Counted from the stretch's first letter, positions 20,729 to 29,887 are shown. The stretch: 64,000 bases of DNA from Pseudidiomarina aestuarii (GCF_003987355.1 NZ_PIPR01000001.1:1798001-1862000); one strand, 5' to 3'. The notes: generated by a model from the letters alone, not told the origin. Translations and numbers: made by a program.

Positions 20729-21867
20729 GAGGCCTCCACTTGCATGTTTTCAGGTACTAAGATGTTTCGTGGCGTGGGAGGGAATACACCATCGCCTCGC
20801 GTCGCCTTCTTCAACTGGAACGCCCACGCCAAGACTTCGGCAACAGCGGTGTAGAGATCAGCTGGAATTTCACGCCCAATATCGACATGACGATTCAAGG
20901 CCCGAGCGAGTGGCGCAGCTTCTAACAATGGCACGTCATGCTCAGTGGCGATTTCACGAATACGCTGTGCGATTAGATCCGTTCCTTTGGCTACCACTTT
21001 GGGTGCGCCACTGCCAATTTCGTCATATTTGAGCGCCACAGCATAATGTGTCGGGTTGGTCACAATCACGTCCGCAGTAGGCACATCGACCATCATACGG
21101 CGTCGTGCCATGGCTTGTTGTTGCTGGCGAATTTTCGCTTTTAAGTGGGGATCACCCTCGGTTTCTTTGTTCTCACGCTTTACTTCGTCCTTCGTCATTC
21201 GCAGCTTTTTGTTGTGCGTAAAAATTTGATACGGAACGTCGAATAACACCACCACGACCAGAACCATAACCATCAGTAAACACGCAAGTGCTGCCAGCTC
21301 CAGCGCACTGTAGAGCGCCTCTCGGGTCGGTAAGGTCATTAATCCCATGAAGGTTTCACGATTCGACCACAAGAAGAGGCATAACACGCCTCCGACCAGA
21401 ATGGTCTTGGCAATAGCCTTACCTAACTCGGCAAGCGACTGGCTTGAGAAGATACGTTTAAGGCCCTTCGCCAGGCTAAGCTTGTCGAGTTTCGGCTGCA
21501 TTGATTTGGCAGAGATCAACCAGCCACCTAGAAGAGCCGGAGCAACTAAAGCTAAAACCACCATCACAACGAATAATGGCAATAGAGCAAATAATGCTTG
21601 CTCCGCAAGACCCAAGGTATTCGTCAGCATTGGACCGGGTTCTGTTACCGCCAAGCGCTCAAATAGAAAGGCTTGCTCCATGACCGTGCCGAGTCGTGCA
21701 TAAATATCGGAACTCATTCCCCACAGAGCAATAAGGCCACCGAACAGCAACACAAAAGTGGTCAGCTCGCGCGATCGCGCAACCTGACCTTCATCCCTCG
21801 ACTTTTGAATTCGTCGGGGTGTGGGGTCTTCTGTTTTTTCCTGATCGCTTTGCTGTTGCTCGGCCAT
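20725..21867 (-). CDS. flhB: Flagellar export switch protein FlhB
   Basis: FlhB switches export specificity from rod/hook proteins to filament proteins by autocleavage. From the ATG at 21867 the product begins MAEQQQSDQEKTEDPTPRRI and has 380 residues. The longer frame adds 19 residues unlike the family. The autocleavage motif NPTH is present (near residue 270, followed by YAVALKY). Four membrane helices precede it. It heads flhB-flhA-flhF-flhG-like-fliA, downstream of motAB. A second, cleavage-domain-only copy is encoded at 24820-25104. Confidence 0.96.
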   Translation of the reverse strand: MAEQQQSDQEKTEDPTPRRIQKSRDEGQVARSRELTTFVLLFGGLIALWGMSSDIYARLGTVMEQAFLFERLAVTEPGPMLTNTLGLAEQALFALLPLFVVMVVLALVAPALLGGWLISAKSMQPKLDKLSLAKGLKRIFSSQSLAELGKAIAKTILVGGVLCLFLWSNRETFMGLMTLPTREALYSALELAALACLLMVMVLVVVVLFDVPYQIFTHNKKLRMTKDEVKRENKETEGDPHLKAKIRQQQQAMARRRMMVDVPTADVIVTNPTHYAVALKYDEIGSGAPKVVAKGTDLIAQRIREIATEHDVPLLEAAPLARALNRHVDIGREIPADLYTAVAEVLAWAFQLKKATRGDGVFPPTPRNILVPENMQVEAS

Positions 21868-21975
21868 CTCACTTTTCCAACAGGGACAATTCGGGACTCT
21901 GTTGGCTAGTGTGCCGCATAGCAATTAAAAATGAATGGTGGAATAAGGCTGTTTTGGTCGCTTATTTCAAGCTTT

Positions 21976-22887
21976 CTAGTTGTTCCCAGTTGGCGCTGTC
22001 ATGGTCGGTCCGGCACCTTCAGTAGGCTCGCTGAGGATATCAAACTGATCACCTTTGAAAAGACCCTGTTGCTTGATGAAATCTGCCGACTCAGACGTAT
22101 GCACTACAAGGGTAATCCGGCGGTTCATCGGGTCGTCCGACGCGACGTCCTCCATCGGGATCCGATCCGCTACGCCCATCACGAGCAGCAATTTCTCAGA
22201 ATTGAGGCCACCCTGCACTAACTCGATACGTGAGGCGTTTGCGCGGTCTGAAGACAACTCCCAATTACTATAGCCAACTTCACCACCAGAATAGGGAATA
22301 CTGTCGGTATGACCACTAATTGTGACTTCATTTGGAATTTCATTGAGTAATGGTGCCATCGTTCGCAACAGTTGACGCATGTATGGAGCCACGTCATCGC
22401 TTCCTAGCTCGAACATCGGTCTTTGCGCTGTGTCGACGACCATTATTCTTAGCCCTTCTCGGGTGATATCAAAGCGCAGCTGATCGCGGATATTGCGTAG
22501 CTCTGGATCGGCGTCTACGGCGCGCTCAACGCGCTGTCGCAGATTTTGAAAGTGACGGCGAACGTCAGACGGCCGCGTCTCACGACGCAAATCGATTCGA
22601 GCTTGCTCGCCCTCGGCATGAGACGGATCTGCACCACCCCCTTGGATGGCTGATGCAGCTGCTGAGTTTCTGTCACCACTGCTTAATGCGACGACTAAAG
22701 GCGTCCGAAAATACTCCGAAATACTCTGTCGATCTTTCTCGCTCGACATCGACAAAATCCACATCGTCAAAAACAATGCCATCAACGCAGTCATGAAGTC
22801 TGCTAGCGCAATCTTCCAACTACCGCCGTGGTGTTTCTTGACGATCTTTTTGCGTCGAATAATTATCGGGCGTTTGTCATCGGACAT
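21976..22887 (-). CDS. motB: Flagellar stator protein MotB
   Basis: MotB anchors the stator to peptidoglycan and carries the proton-binding Asp. The 303-residue product has one N-terminal membrane helix with that residue (KIALADFMTALMALFLTMWI, Asp30) and a C-terminal OmpA-like domain with the motif TISGHTDSIPY. Similarity to the enteric KIAYADFMTAMMAFF form suggests a proton-driven motor. It starts 2 bp after motA and shares its sigma-28 promoter. Confidence 0.96.
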   Translation of the reverse strand: MSDDKRPIIIRRKKIVKKHHGGSWKIALADFMTALMALFLTMWILSMSSEKDRQSISEYFRTPLVVALSSGDRNSAAASAIQGGGADPSHAEGEQARIDLRRETRPSDVRRHFQNLRQRVERAVDADPELRNIRDQLRFDITREGLRIMVVDTAQRPMFELGSDDVAPYMRQLLRTMAPLLNEIPNEVTISGHTDSIPYSGGEVGYSNWELSSDRANASRIELVQGGLNSEKLLLVMGVADRIPMEDVASDDPMNRRITLVVHTSESADFIKQQGLFKGDQFDILSEPTEGAGPTMTAPTGNN

Positions 22888-22889
22888 GA

Positions 22890-23753
22890 TTAGGCTTCCG
22901 CTTTCGCTCCGCGTACATGATCTTCAAGCTCGTTGAACGTTGGTCGTTCAGCAGTGTGAAGTGCCTTCCGACCAAACTCGACAGCGAGTTGAGGTGCATA
23001 GCCATGCATGCTTGCAAGCAATGTGACGCGAATGGTTTGCAGCGCCTTCACAGCCTCTGCAATTTGGTGTTCGAGTCGACTCGCAGCTGGGTTGATAAAT
23101 CCGTAACCCAATAAAATACCGAGGAAAGTTCCAACCAATGCGTGCGCGATCATGGTGCCCATGACATCAGGTGGAACATCGGCAGCACTGAGCGCTCGAA
23201 CCACACCGAGTACGGCGGCAACGATACCAAACGCTGGCATCGCATCACCGACTTTAGTGAGTGCCTCAGCTGGAATTTCTGCCTCTTGCTCAAAGGTCTC
23301 AATTTCATGCAACATGAGCTCATCGAGTTCTTGTGGGTTCATATTGCCGGAAATCATCAACCGTAAATAATCGTTGATGAAATTGAGCATCATATCGTCT
23401 TCAAGAATATCCGGATGCTCAGAAAAAACGGTGCTTTCCTGTGGGTTCTCGATGTCGCGCTCAACGGCCAACATGCCGTCACGACGCATTTTATTGAGGA
23501 GCTTGTAGAGAACTGCTAATAACTCGAGGTAGGTTTCGCTGTTGTATTTAGATACCCGCTTCAAACGGCCAAAGGCTTTAAATGTAGCTTTAATAGCTTT
23601 GCCATTGTTTGCCGCAACGAAAGCGCCAACTCCTGCACCACCTATGATAAGTAGTTCTAGCGGCTGAAACAGGGGACCTAAGCTGCCGCCTGCCATCGCA
23701 AAACCACCAAACACCGAAAATATAACGATGATAAAACCTATCGGTATCAGCAC
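22890..23753 (-). CDS. motA: Flagellar stator protein MotA
   Basis: MotA forms the ion channel with MotB and pushes on FliG. The 287-residue product has four membrane helices and closely follows the enteric pattern (GGSLGPLFQPLELLIIGGAG, FGIVAAVLGVVRAL, VGTFLGILLGYGF, VEFGRKAL). The start is a GTG at 23753 with AAGGAAG 8 bp upstream. A sigma-28 promoter lies at 23795-23821, overlapping the 3' end of flhC, so motAB is probably expressed late. Confidence 0.96.
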   Translation of the reverse strand: MLIPIGFIIVIFSVFGGFAMAGGSLGPLFQPLELLIIGGAGVGAFVAANNGKAIKATFKAFGRLKRVSKYNSETYLELLAVLYKLLNKMRRDGMLAVERDIENPQESTVFSEHPDILEDDMMLNFINDYLRLMISGNMNPQELDELMLHEIETFEQEAEIPAEALTKVGDAMPAFGIVAAVLGVVRALSAADVPPDVMGTMIAHALVGTFLGILLGYGFINPAASRLEHQIAEAVKALQTIRVTLLASMHGYAPQLAVEFGRKALHTAERPTFNELEDHVRGAKAEA

Positions 23754-23794
23754 GAGCGTCTTCCTTCAGTAATGAAACGTCTTCTATGCTGTTT

Positions 23795-23821
23795 ATATCG
23801 GCGTGCTAGCGAGAAACTTGA
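23795..23821 (-). promoter_or_regulatory. Sigma-28 promoter of motAB
   Basis: On the minus strand: TCAAGTTT, 11 bp, GCCGATAT. This is one mismatch per element from the TAAAGTTT/GCCGATAA consensus. The -35 element lies in the last codons of flhC. Confidence 0.7.
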
Positions 23822-24372
23822 GCTTCTTTTACAGATTTTTCGCAGTCTTTGATAAGCGGCTTGCCTGCTCGAGAGGGCGGTTGGCAGACACCACAGACGT
23901 AATCGCTATCCGGCGTATGCGCATGATTTACAAAGTTGAGCTTACAACTGGTACAAGTGGACAGTTGAAACATGTCGCTTTCAAAAAAGCGAACCAATGT
24001 CCACGCGCGAGTCAGTGCTAGAACTTCTTCACTACCCGTGCCACGCAAGTGTTCTTGGTACATGCGATAGGCCTTAATAAAGGCTTGCATGCGCTCTAAC
24101 CCTTGCTGATTGTGGAAGCGATCATAAATCGTATAGAAAAACGATGCGTGTATATTCGGCATCCAGGTTAAGAACCAATCCGTAGAAAACGGCAACATTC
24201 CTTTGGGTGGTGATTTTCCAGCAACTTCTTTATACAACCTGACCAAACGGCCACGGTTTAATGCAACTTCAGATTCGAGAACTTGTAAACGAGCACCCAG
24301 TTCAATTAGCTCGATAGCTAATTGGACTTGGTTCAATTCGTCCAGAAGTTTGGTGGAAGATTGACTTGTCAT
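23806..24372 (-). CDS. flhC: Flagellar master regulator FlhC
   Basis: FlhC combines with FlhD into the FlhD4C2 activator of class II flagellar promoters. The 188-residue product matches the usual 190 or so. It has the zinc-binding cysteines C-x2-C near residue 139 (STCTSCKLNF) and C-x2-C near residue 159 (YVCGVCQ). It starts 2 bp after the flhD stop. Its 3' end overlaps the motAB promoter. Confidence 0.96.
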   Translation of the reverse strand: MTSQSSTKLLDELNQVQLAIELIELGARLQVLESEVALNRGRLVRLYKEVAGKSPPKGMLPFSTDWFLTWMPNIHASFFYTIYDRFHNQQGLERMQAFIKAYRMYQEHLRGTGSEEVLALTRAWTLVRFFESDMFQLSTCTSCKLNFVNHAHTPDSDYVCGVCQPPSRAGKPLIKDCEKSVKEAQVSR

Positions 24373-24374
24373 TA

Positions 24375-24674
24375 CTACGCCGTTGCCATCAACATTGCCA
24401 AATGGGTTTCCTGTAAACCAGTGTCACGTTTATTCTCAAATACAGCACGTAATTGCTGGGCTGAAGCTAACTGAGGTCGCAATACGCTCTGTTGCTGGCG
24501 AGCCAATAATGTCATCTCACGAACGGTAAGATTAGCAAGCAGATCCGCCAGATCAGCATCAATTTTGAGTCGGAAAATCGCGGTCTCACGATCTTCTAAG
24601 ATCAGTTTTTGCACTAATAGCAAGTAGCTCAGATTCAGATCTTGGAGTTCTTCTAGGGTTCTACTCTGAGACAT
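24375..24674 (-). CDS. flhD: Flagellar master regulator FlhD
   Basis: FlhD is the partner of FlhC in the master activator. The 99-residue product (LQDLNLSYLLLVQKLILEDR, then AIFRLKI) is typical, slightly shorter than the E. coli form. It opens the flhD-flhC-motA-motB run, the same order as in E. coli. A sigma-70-like promoter lies 34-61 bp upstream. Confidence 0.95.
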   Translation of the reverse strand: MSQSRTLEELQDLNLSYLLLVQKLILEDRETAIFRLKIDADLADLLANLTVREMTLLARQQQSVLRPQLASAQQLRAVFENKRDTGLQETHLAMLMATA

Positions 24675-24707
24675 TGGTTAAAATTCCTACAATTAGACAA
24701 TTACGAG

Positions 24708-24735
24708 ATCATACAGGGTGACTTTTACCAAACAA
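24708..24735 (-). promoter_or_regulatory. Sigma-70 promoter of flhDC
   Basis: On the minus strand TTGTTT and TATGAT are separated by 16 bp, with the -10 box 34 bp before the flhD start. The 145-bp gap 24675-24819 is AT-rich and would also hold regulator sites, none of which I can identify. Confidence 0.6.
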
Positions 24736-24819
24736 TTACAATGTTGGTCAACCGTAAAGAGAAAAGATTTCTAAGATCCTAATCATACTGATTCTGATCT
24801 AATTTGTTGATTATTGCGG

Positions 24820-25104
24820 TTATTCTGGGAGAGAGGTTTGATTCTTATCGATATTTCGTACCCAAACTAACAATTCAGAAACAACATCCCAAAGCATTTG
24901 CGGTACATAGTCATCTAAGTCCAATTGACATAATAAATCGACTAACTGCGGATCGTCATGAATAAAAACTCCGTGCGCCTGCGCGGTTTCGATAATTTTT
25001 TTCGCGAGCTCCCCTTCACCTTTTGCAATAACCTTTGGTGCTTGGTCAAAGGCTTGATAGCGTAAAGCGATAGCACGTTGTTTGCGGTTTTCCGAATCAC
25101 TCAT
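24820..25104 (-). CDS. Standalone FlhB C-terminal (cleavage-domain) homolog, FlhX-like
   Basis: From the ATG at 25104 the 94-residue product (MSDSENRKQRAIALRYQAFD, then APKVIAKGEGELAKKIIETA) aligns with the part of FlhB just after the NPTH cleavage site. It lacks NPTH itself and all membrane helices. Such FlhX/FhlB proteins can substitute for the cleaved FlhB C-terminal part. The start overlaps the preceding FliK-like gene by 8 bp, a pairing that suggests joint action in the export switch. Confidence 0.85.
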   Translation of the reverse strand: MSDSENRKQRAIALRYQAFDQAPKVIAKGEGELAKKIIETAQAHGVFIHDDPQLVDLLCQLDLDDYVPQMLWDVVSELLVWVRNIDKNQTSLPE

Positions 25105-25903
25105 GCTCGTCTCCAGAACGCTGGGTTGAACCCGCAACAACAATAGGTTCCAACTGGAGCCCGAGGGTTTTTAGTCGCTGTTCCAATGACTCAAGTTCAG
25201 TTCGCAATGCGCTGACATGCTCATCAGCCACTTGTAACTTTAATTGCAAGTGTTGCGGTTGCCAGCGGATAGATGCGCGAACTTCACCCAACTGCGGGAG
25301 GGTAATCTTCAATTGTGTCGACCACGTCGGTGTTTCGACTTCTGCACTGGTTTCATTTTGTTCACGCCAGCGCTTGACCAGTGGATGCGGATCTACTTGA
25401 ACCGCCAACTGCAGTAGAGCCTGGGGCCAGGGTTCAACATCCCAACGCAATACGCCGTGTTGCACCAGCTCAAGCTGCTGTTGCAGCAATGGTTGATTCT
25501 GCGCAGCGGGTTGCTGCATTTGCGGTTGTCGCATCAACTGCGGCATGGGTAACTTACCTTGCTGCCATTGCTGTACCGCACGTTCATAAAACAAACCTGA
25601 TTTTTCCATGGATTGGCGCAATTGCGAGGATAGTCGCGGTGCATCAAGATTTTCGCTACCCGGAAATAGTGGTCCTTGCGGTTGCTGAGCGCGCGCTGAT
25701 CCAGAGGAGGGTTGATGTTGATGATGTTGGACGAGCGTCAAGAAGCGAGCGAGTTGTTGACCAGTAGCACTGAATTCTGTTGCAGTTCCGGTTGGCACAG
25801 CAGCCTGAACCGGCAGCATTTGGCGAGGCATTAGTACGACTTCAGTACGCTGCTTCATCACCTGGTGAACCAGCGTATCTAAAAGTGGTGTAATACTACT
25901 CAA
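25097..25903 (-). CDS. FliK-like hook-length-control domain protein
   Basis: The 268-residue product is Gln/Pro-rich and disordered in the first half. Its C-terminal part (STQLKITLPQLGEVRASIRW, then LQLKLQVADEHVSALRTELE) has the layout of the FliK C-terminal domain. It is a second FliK-like protein besides fliK at 38517-40109. The start is uncertain. A TTG at 25903 overlaps the fliT stop, and the first internal ATG is 15 codons later. It overlaps flhX, a FlhB-C homolog, which is the target FliK acts on. Confidence 0.7.
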   Translation of the reverse strand: MSSITPLLDTLVHQVMKQRTEVVLMPRQMLPVQAAVPTGTATEFSATGQQLARFLTLVQHHQHQPSSGSARAQQPQGPLFPGSENLDAPRLSSQLRQSMEKSGLFYERAVQQWQQGKLPMPQLMRQPQMQQPAAQNQPLLQQQLELVQHGVLRWDVEPWPQALLQLAVQVDPHPLVKRWREQNETSAEVETPTWSTQLKITLPQLGEVRASIRWQPQHLQLKLQVADEHVSALRTELESLEQRLKTLGLQLEPIVVAGSTQRSGDEHE

Positions 25904-26202
25904 TTGCGATAACTATGCTCGAGCTTTTGCTTTTTCTGCATGCTGAGCAGAGTCTCTTCTAGTTTTGCACGACGGGCAATCAAGCGTTCGCGAATTTCAC
26001 GGTCTTGATCCATTATTTTATGTAGCAACTGTAATTTTTGAAGTTGCTGATCATCGTCCAACTGGACATGAGGTTCATGTTGGCTCAAACGTTCTACTTC
26101 ACGAACGTAGTTGACTTCCGTTTCTATCAGCGCATCCCAATCTTCGTTGCGAACGTTCGCAAGCATTTGATTGGAATGTTCTAAGAGAGCCTGATACGAC
26201 AT
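25900..26202 (-). CDS. fliT: FliT-like flagellar chaperone
   Basis: FliT is the export chaperone of the cap protein FliD, and in enterics it also restrains FlhDC. The ATG at 26202 has a strong GGAGG 5 bp upstream and gives a 100-residue helical protein (MSYQALLEHSNQMLANVRNE). The upstream in-frame Met residues would make an unusual N-terminal tail. Sequence similarity in this family is weak, so the call rests largely on position after fliD-fliS. Confidence 0.75.
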   Translation of the reverse strand: MSYQALLEHSNQMLANVRNEDWDALIETEVNYVREVERLSQHEPHVQLDDDQQLQKLQLLHKIMDQDREIRERLIARRAKLEETLLSMQKKQKLEHSYRN

Positions 26203-26260
26203 AACAACCTCCATTGGCGTCATATATTCACATTTGACTTGCGGCTGCGCATTCATGAAC

Positions 26261-26659
26261 TTACGCGCCATCTACCTCGGATCCGATCTCTTGCCAGGCG
26301 GAACCGATATCGTTTAAGAGGCGCGCCGCCTCCTCTAAAAATTGCGCATTATTGTGCAAGTTTGCTCGTAGCAATAAGTCACTGACATAGTGATAGAGCT
26401 GTTCGAGTTGTAGGGCAATGTCGCCACCCTTTTCTTTATCTAATGCAGCGAGTAGGCCTTGATTGACAATATCTAAGGCTTTACCAATTGCCTTACCTTT
26501 TTCACTGATATTGCCATTTTCGAGATGCAGTTGGGCTGCTTTGATTTGCTTTTGTGCACCTTCAAATAACAACGCAATCAACTTGTGCGGGCTTGCTGAA
26601 AGCACATGACTCTCGACACCAACTCGACCGTATGCAGCTGCTCCACGCATTCCGTACAT
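26261..26659 (-). CDS. fliS: Flagellin export chaperone FliS
   Basis: FliS binds the flagellin C-terminus in the cytoplasm and prevents early polymerisation. The 132-residue product has the family pattern AAAYGRVGVESHVLSASPHKLI and LLFEGAQKQIKAA. It lies 15 bp after fliD and before fliT, the usual fliDST order. Confidence 0.95.
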   Translation of the reverse strand: MYGMRGAAAYGRVGVESHVLSASPHKLIALLFEGAQKQIKAAQLHLENGNISEKGKAIGKALDIVNQGLLAALDKEKGGDIALQLEQLYHYVSDLLLRANLHNNAQFLEEAARLLNDIGSAWQEIGSEVDGA

Positions 26660-26674
26660 GAGAAGTCCTCTCTA

Positions 26675-28027
26675 TTAACTATCGCCCAGCTGCGCATTCA
26701 TTGCAGCAAACTGTTGGCCCAAATAATTGCTGGTTGAATTCATGCTCGCTATCAAACTATCCAACTGCGCAAACTGTTTGCGATACCGCTCTACAGTGGT
26801 TGCGATCAAATCTTCCTCGCGCACAAAACGGTCATCGAGCCGATCAATCTGACTCTTAAAACCTTCGGTACGTGTGGCTATGGGACCGTTTTCGTCCAGT
26901 AATTGTTCAAGCGCTGTTGATGTTTGCTTAGCAAATCCATCGGTGGTCGCGGTACCAGCAAAAAAGGTGGTCACCTTAGTTAGATCCGTTGAGCTCAGCT
27001 CCGCTAAACGCGCTTCATCGACTTCTAACTTGCCACCCAATTGACGGGAAATACCCAAATCACTCAATCGGTTAAAATCACCTTCCGCAACCTGGTTGCC
27101 AAGGATTGAGCGCAAAGCACTCTCTACTGAACGCAGCCCACTATCACCCAATAACTGACCAGCAACACCAGTCTCCACATCAAAGTTATTTAATGAACCG
27201 ATGGTGTCTTGAAGTTCGTTGTATGCGTCGACAAATGCACTGATTGAACCTTGAATGGTCTCTTGATCACGCACGACATTAACGTTGCCTGAACCGGTTG
27301 ACGTTAAACTCAGTGCGACACCCTCAATAGCGCCCTCAACCTGATTGGTTTGGCTGGAAATAGTGATGCCGTTGACGCTGAGCGAGGCATTTTGGGCAGT
27401 AATTTCAGTACTTGCGTCAGTGCCCATCGATAAGGCCAAGTCACCGGTATAAGACAAACTGGTAATGGCGGAATCTGTTCCTGTCTGTGCCGAACTTAAA
27501 ACCAGACGATAAGGAGTCCCAGAACCATCGTTGACGATCGAGGCACGGACATCGGATTGTTGGGCGTTAATGGCATCGCGAACATCAGCGAGTGAACTCG
27601 ACGCTGCATCAACTGCAACGCTGAATGAGGTTCCATTACCCAAGGCAACGTCAACCGAGCCAGCGCCCAACTCAGCGGTATCGTCGGCAACACCAAAGCT
27701 TGCAACACTGTAGTTCCGCGCGAGATTATTGACCGTGACCGCGTAACTACCCGGTGCAGCGGTATTGTTTGCGGCTACTGTAATTCCATCAAATGACGAG
27801 TTACTGGTGGTCGCCGCAAAGGTCTCAGAAGCGCTGAGCGTGGTTGCGGCTTCTTGAAAAGCGGAGAGTGCACTTTCAAGCTTGCCGTAGGCCGAAATCT
27901 GCGCTTCGACACTACGCTTTTGTTGAGTAATCGGCTGTAAGCGTTGCCGCTCAGCTGCTTCGAGCTGATTCAGCAATCCGTTCAGGTCTAACCCCGAACC
28001 TACTCCCAGTGATGAAATTGAAGCCAT
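26675..28027 (-). CDS. fliD: Flagellar filament cap protein FliD
   Basis: FliD caps the filament and guides flagellin assembly. The 450-residue product starts MASISSLGVGSGLDLNGLLN, the standard FliD N-terminus. It has a variable middle with repeated beta motifs and a helical C-terminus (ATTVERYRKQFAQLDSLIAS). A sigma-28 promoter at 28119-28146 marks it as a late gene. fliS and fliT follow. Confidence 0.96.
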   Translation of the reverse strand: MASISSLGVGSGLDLNGLLNQLEAAERQRLQPITQQKRSVEAQISAYGKLESALSAFQEAATTLSASETFAATTSNSSFDGITVAANNTAAPGSYAVTVNNLARNYSVASFGVADDTAELGAGSVDVALGNGTSFSVAVDAASSSLADVRDAINAQQSDVRASIVNDGSGTPYRLVLSSAQTGTDSAITSLSYTGDLALSMGTDASTEITAQNASLSVNGITISSQTNQVEGAIEGVALSLTSTGSGNVNVVRDQETIQGSISAFVDAYNELQDTIGSLNNFDVETGVAGQLLGDSGLRSVESALRSILGNQVAEGDFNRLSDLGISRQLGGKLEVDEARLAELSSTDLTKVTTFFAGTATTDGFAKQTSTALEQLLDENGPIATRTEGFKSQIDRLDDRFVREEDLIATTVERYRKQFAQLDSLIASMNSTSNYLGQQFAAMNAQLGDS

Positions 28028-28118
28028 AATTCATATTCCTGTTTAACTGACCTGATGATGCCCGACTTTTGCATCAAGCAAAGCCAATAAAAACCGCGTT
28101 AAAAATACGCATTTCAAG

Positions 28119-28146
28119 TTATCGACCACGCGGGGACAAAACTTTA
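28119..28146 (-). promoter_or_regulatory. Sigma-28 promoter of fliDST
   Basis: On the minus strand: TAAAGTTT, 12 bp, GTCGATAA, about 90 bp before the fliD start. One mismatch in the -10 element and a spacer 1 bp longer than the other sites. Confidence 0.75.
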
Positions 28147-28195
28147 GAAATTTTTTCGAAATGCGAAGTCCGTCTCGTAAAAATACTATTCAAAA

Positions 28196-29887
28196 CTAAT
28201 AATCGGGTGCTATCACGTCGACGATACGACCGACATCTTGGAGTGAGCTTAACTCAACAACATCGCCAAGCTTATCGTCAGGAGCGCTTTTATGAGGCGC
28301 AACGCGGACATGGGAAATGCGTCGTTGTTTGTCCAACCCCACAACCCACGCAAACTGCCCATGTTCAAACTTAACCAAAGTGCCAATTGGAATACCACCA
28401 AAATGTTGTTGGTACTTGTAGACCCAAACTTGATCATATTCTTCAGGGCGCGCTTCCACGAACTTCCACGCTGAAACGGTTGATAAGCCTTTGCGATCTG
28501 GACGTCCACGTTGCATTGCATCAATAGCGTCGACTACCGCCGCAGCGCGAGCCAATTGCCCTAATTTGTCTGCGCGACACTCACTGGGGTAGCCGGAGCC
28601 ATTTAAACGCTCGTTGATTTGTTCAATCACATTATTTTGAATGACTGGTGACAACCATTTACAATTTTCAAGCTTGTCCATTATCAGGGCAACATGGGTC
28701 TGCATTTGCTCATAAACTTCGGTACTGAGTGTCGTTGCTCGCCAAATTTCAGCGGGTAACAAGCCTTTACCGATATCGTGAATCATTGCGCACGCAGCTA
28801 CCGCTTTGCGCACATCCCGGGGAACCTTGGTAGAACTCAGGAGGTCAACCAAACGAACCGCGACTGCCAGACCATGACGAATCCATCGCGATTCGCGGTG
28901 AATACAATGCACAGCGAAGAGCGTCTCTTCACGACTATCATCAAGCATATCGAGCAGTCGATCTGCGTGCTGCGACAATTGACCTGAGTTCACAGGCTGT
29001 CCCTGACGCAACGATACCATCTGGCTATCGAGATACCCGGCAATACGCGCAAGCCGTCGCGCCATTGGCGTGGCGTACGCATGCCCCTGGCGCCGACCGA
29101 GCTTATTTTCATCACCATTTTTTACTTGAAAGAGTTCAGACGGTTGCCGGTTATTGTCGCCCTCGATTGCGTTGCGACTAGCTTCACGCTCAATCTCACG
29201 AACGAAATCCCACAGTTGCCTTTCATCCACTTTACTGATGTTATCGAACTCGAAGCCAACCGCTAGCACTTGTCGGTCATTGTCGGTACGAATGTGCTTC
29301 ACCACCGACTTCACTTCAAATCGGGTTCCATTCGGAAAATAGAGTTCAATCCCGGTCTCTAAATTCGGTAGCACTTTGGATACACCATCTTGTGCGAAGA
29401 ACTCAGCTAAACAACCCGTGGCGGATAGGTCCTTCAAATCACCCTGCAACTCAACTTCTTCACCTTGCTCGTTGTCACTACTGCGCAGGATAACGCCAAC
29501 ATCCATCCCCATACGTAGGGTTGCGCGGAAACTCGCTCGACGCTGTTGAACATTGATTTCCGTTGGCCAATCGGCATAGGCAAACAACCGTCCTTCGACA
29601 GTAGTTAGCTCGCGCATTTTTATTGGATTAGAACGAACCAGTCCACCCGGTGTGTAACCTTTTAATAAGAAGGTCACACCGCGGCGCAGAGGTGGTGCTA
29701 AGTCACGAACCGCGGTGAGATCGAATAGCAGGTAATCCTCTTCTTCCTGCTCCAACAAAATGACCGGATGTTCATCCGAGCCTTGCGTGGTCAGTTGGAT
29801 AGAAGCCACACCAGGTTGACTCAGCGCCTCATAATAAGTCGCAAGCTCTACCACACTATTGACGGGTGTAAATTCAATTTCGGTCAC
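28196..29887 (-). CDS. YcgR-type PilZ protein fused to an HD-GYP domain
   Basis: The 563-residue product joins three parts. Residues about 1-110 resemble the YcgR N-terminal domain. A PilZ domain follows with its c-di-GMP motifs RRASFR (near 118) and DLSATG. From about 290 there is an HD-GYP domain with MIHDIGK (near 370), a later His (EQMQTHVALIMDKL) and GSGYP (near 430). The usual HHExxxGxGYP reads INERLNGSGYP, so the metal-ligand histidines are missing and catalysis is doubtful. A sigma-28 promoter at 29918-29944 places it in the late flagellar class. It is likely a c-di-GMP-responsive motility regulator. Confidence 0.85.
   Translation of the reverse strand: MTEIEFTPVNSVVELATYYEALSQPGVASIQLTTQGSDEHPVILLEQEEEDYLLFDLTAVRDLAPPLRRGVTFLLKGYTPGGLVRSNPIKMRELTTVEGRLFAYADWPTEINVQQRRASFRATLRMGMDVGVILRSSDNEQGEEVELQGDLKDLSATGCLAEFFAQDGVSKVLPNLETGIELYFPNGTRFEVKSVVKHIRTDNDRQVLAVGFEFDNISKVDERQLWDFVREIEREASRNAIEGDNNRQPSELFQVKNGDENKLGRRQGHAYATPMARRLARIAGYLDSQMVSLRQGQPVNSGQLSQHADRLLDMLDDSREETLFAVHCIHRESRWIRHGLAVAVRLVDLLSSTKVPRDVRKAVAACAMIHDIGKGLLPAEIWRATTLSTEVYEQMQTHVALIMDKLENCKWLSPVIQNNVIEQINERLNGSGYPSECRADKLGQLARAAAVVDAIDAMQRGRPDRKGLSTVSAWKFVEARPEEYDQVWVYKYQQHFGGIPIGTLVKFEHGQFAWVVGLDKQRRISHVRVAPHKSAPDDKLGDVVELSSLQDVGRIVDVIAPDY

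Noticed and set aside
24675-24819. A small gene between flhD and flhX
   Set aside because: No open frame with a ribosome-binding site fits; the gap is AT-rich and contains a sigma-70-like promoter instead.
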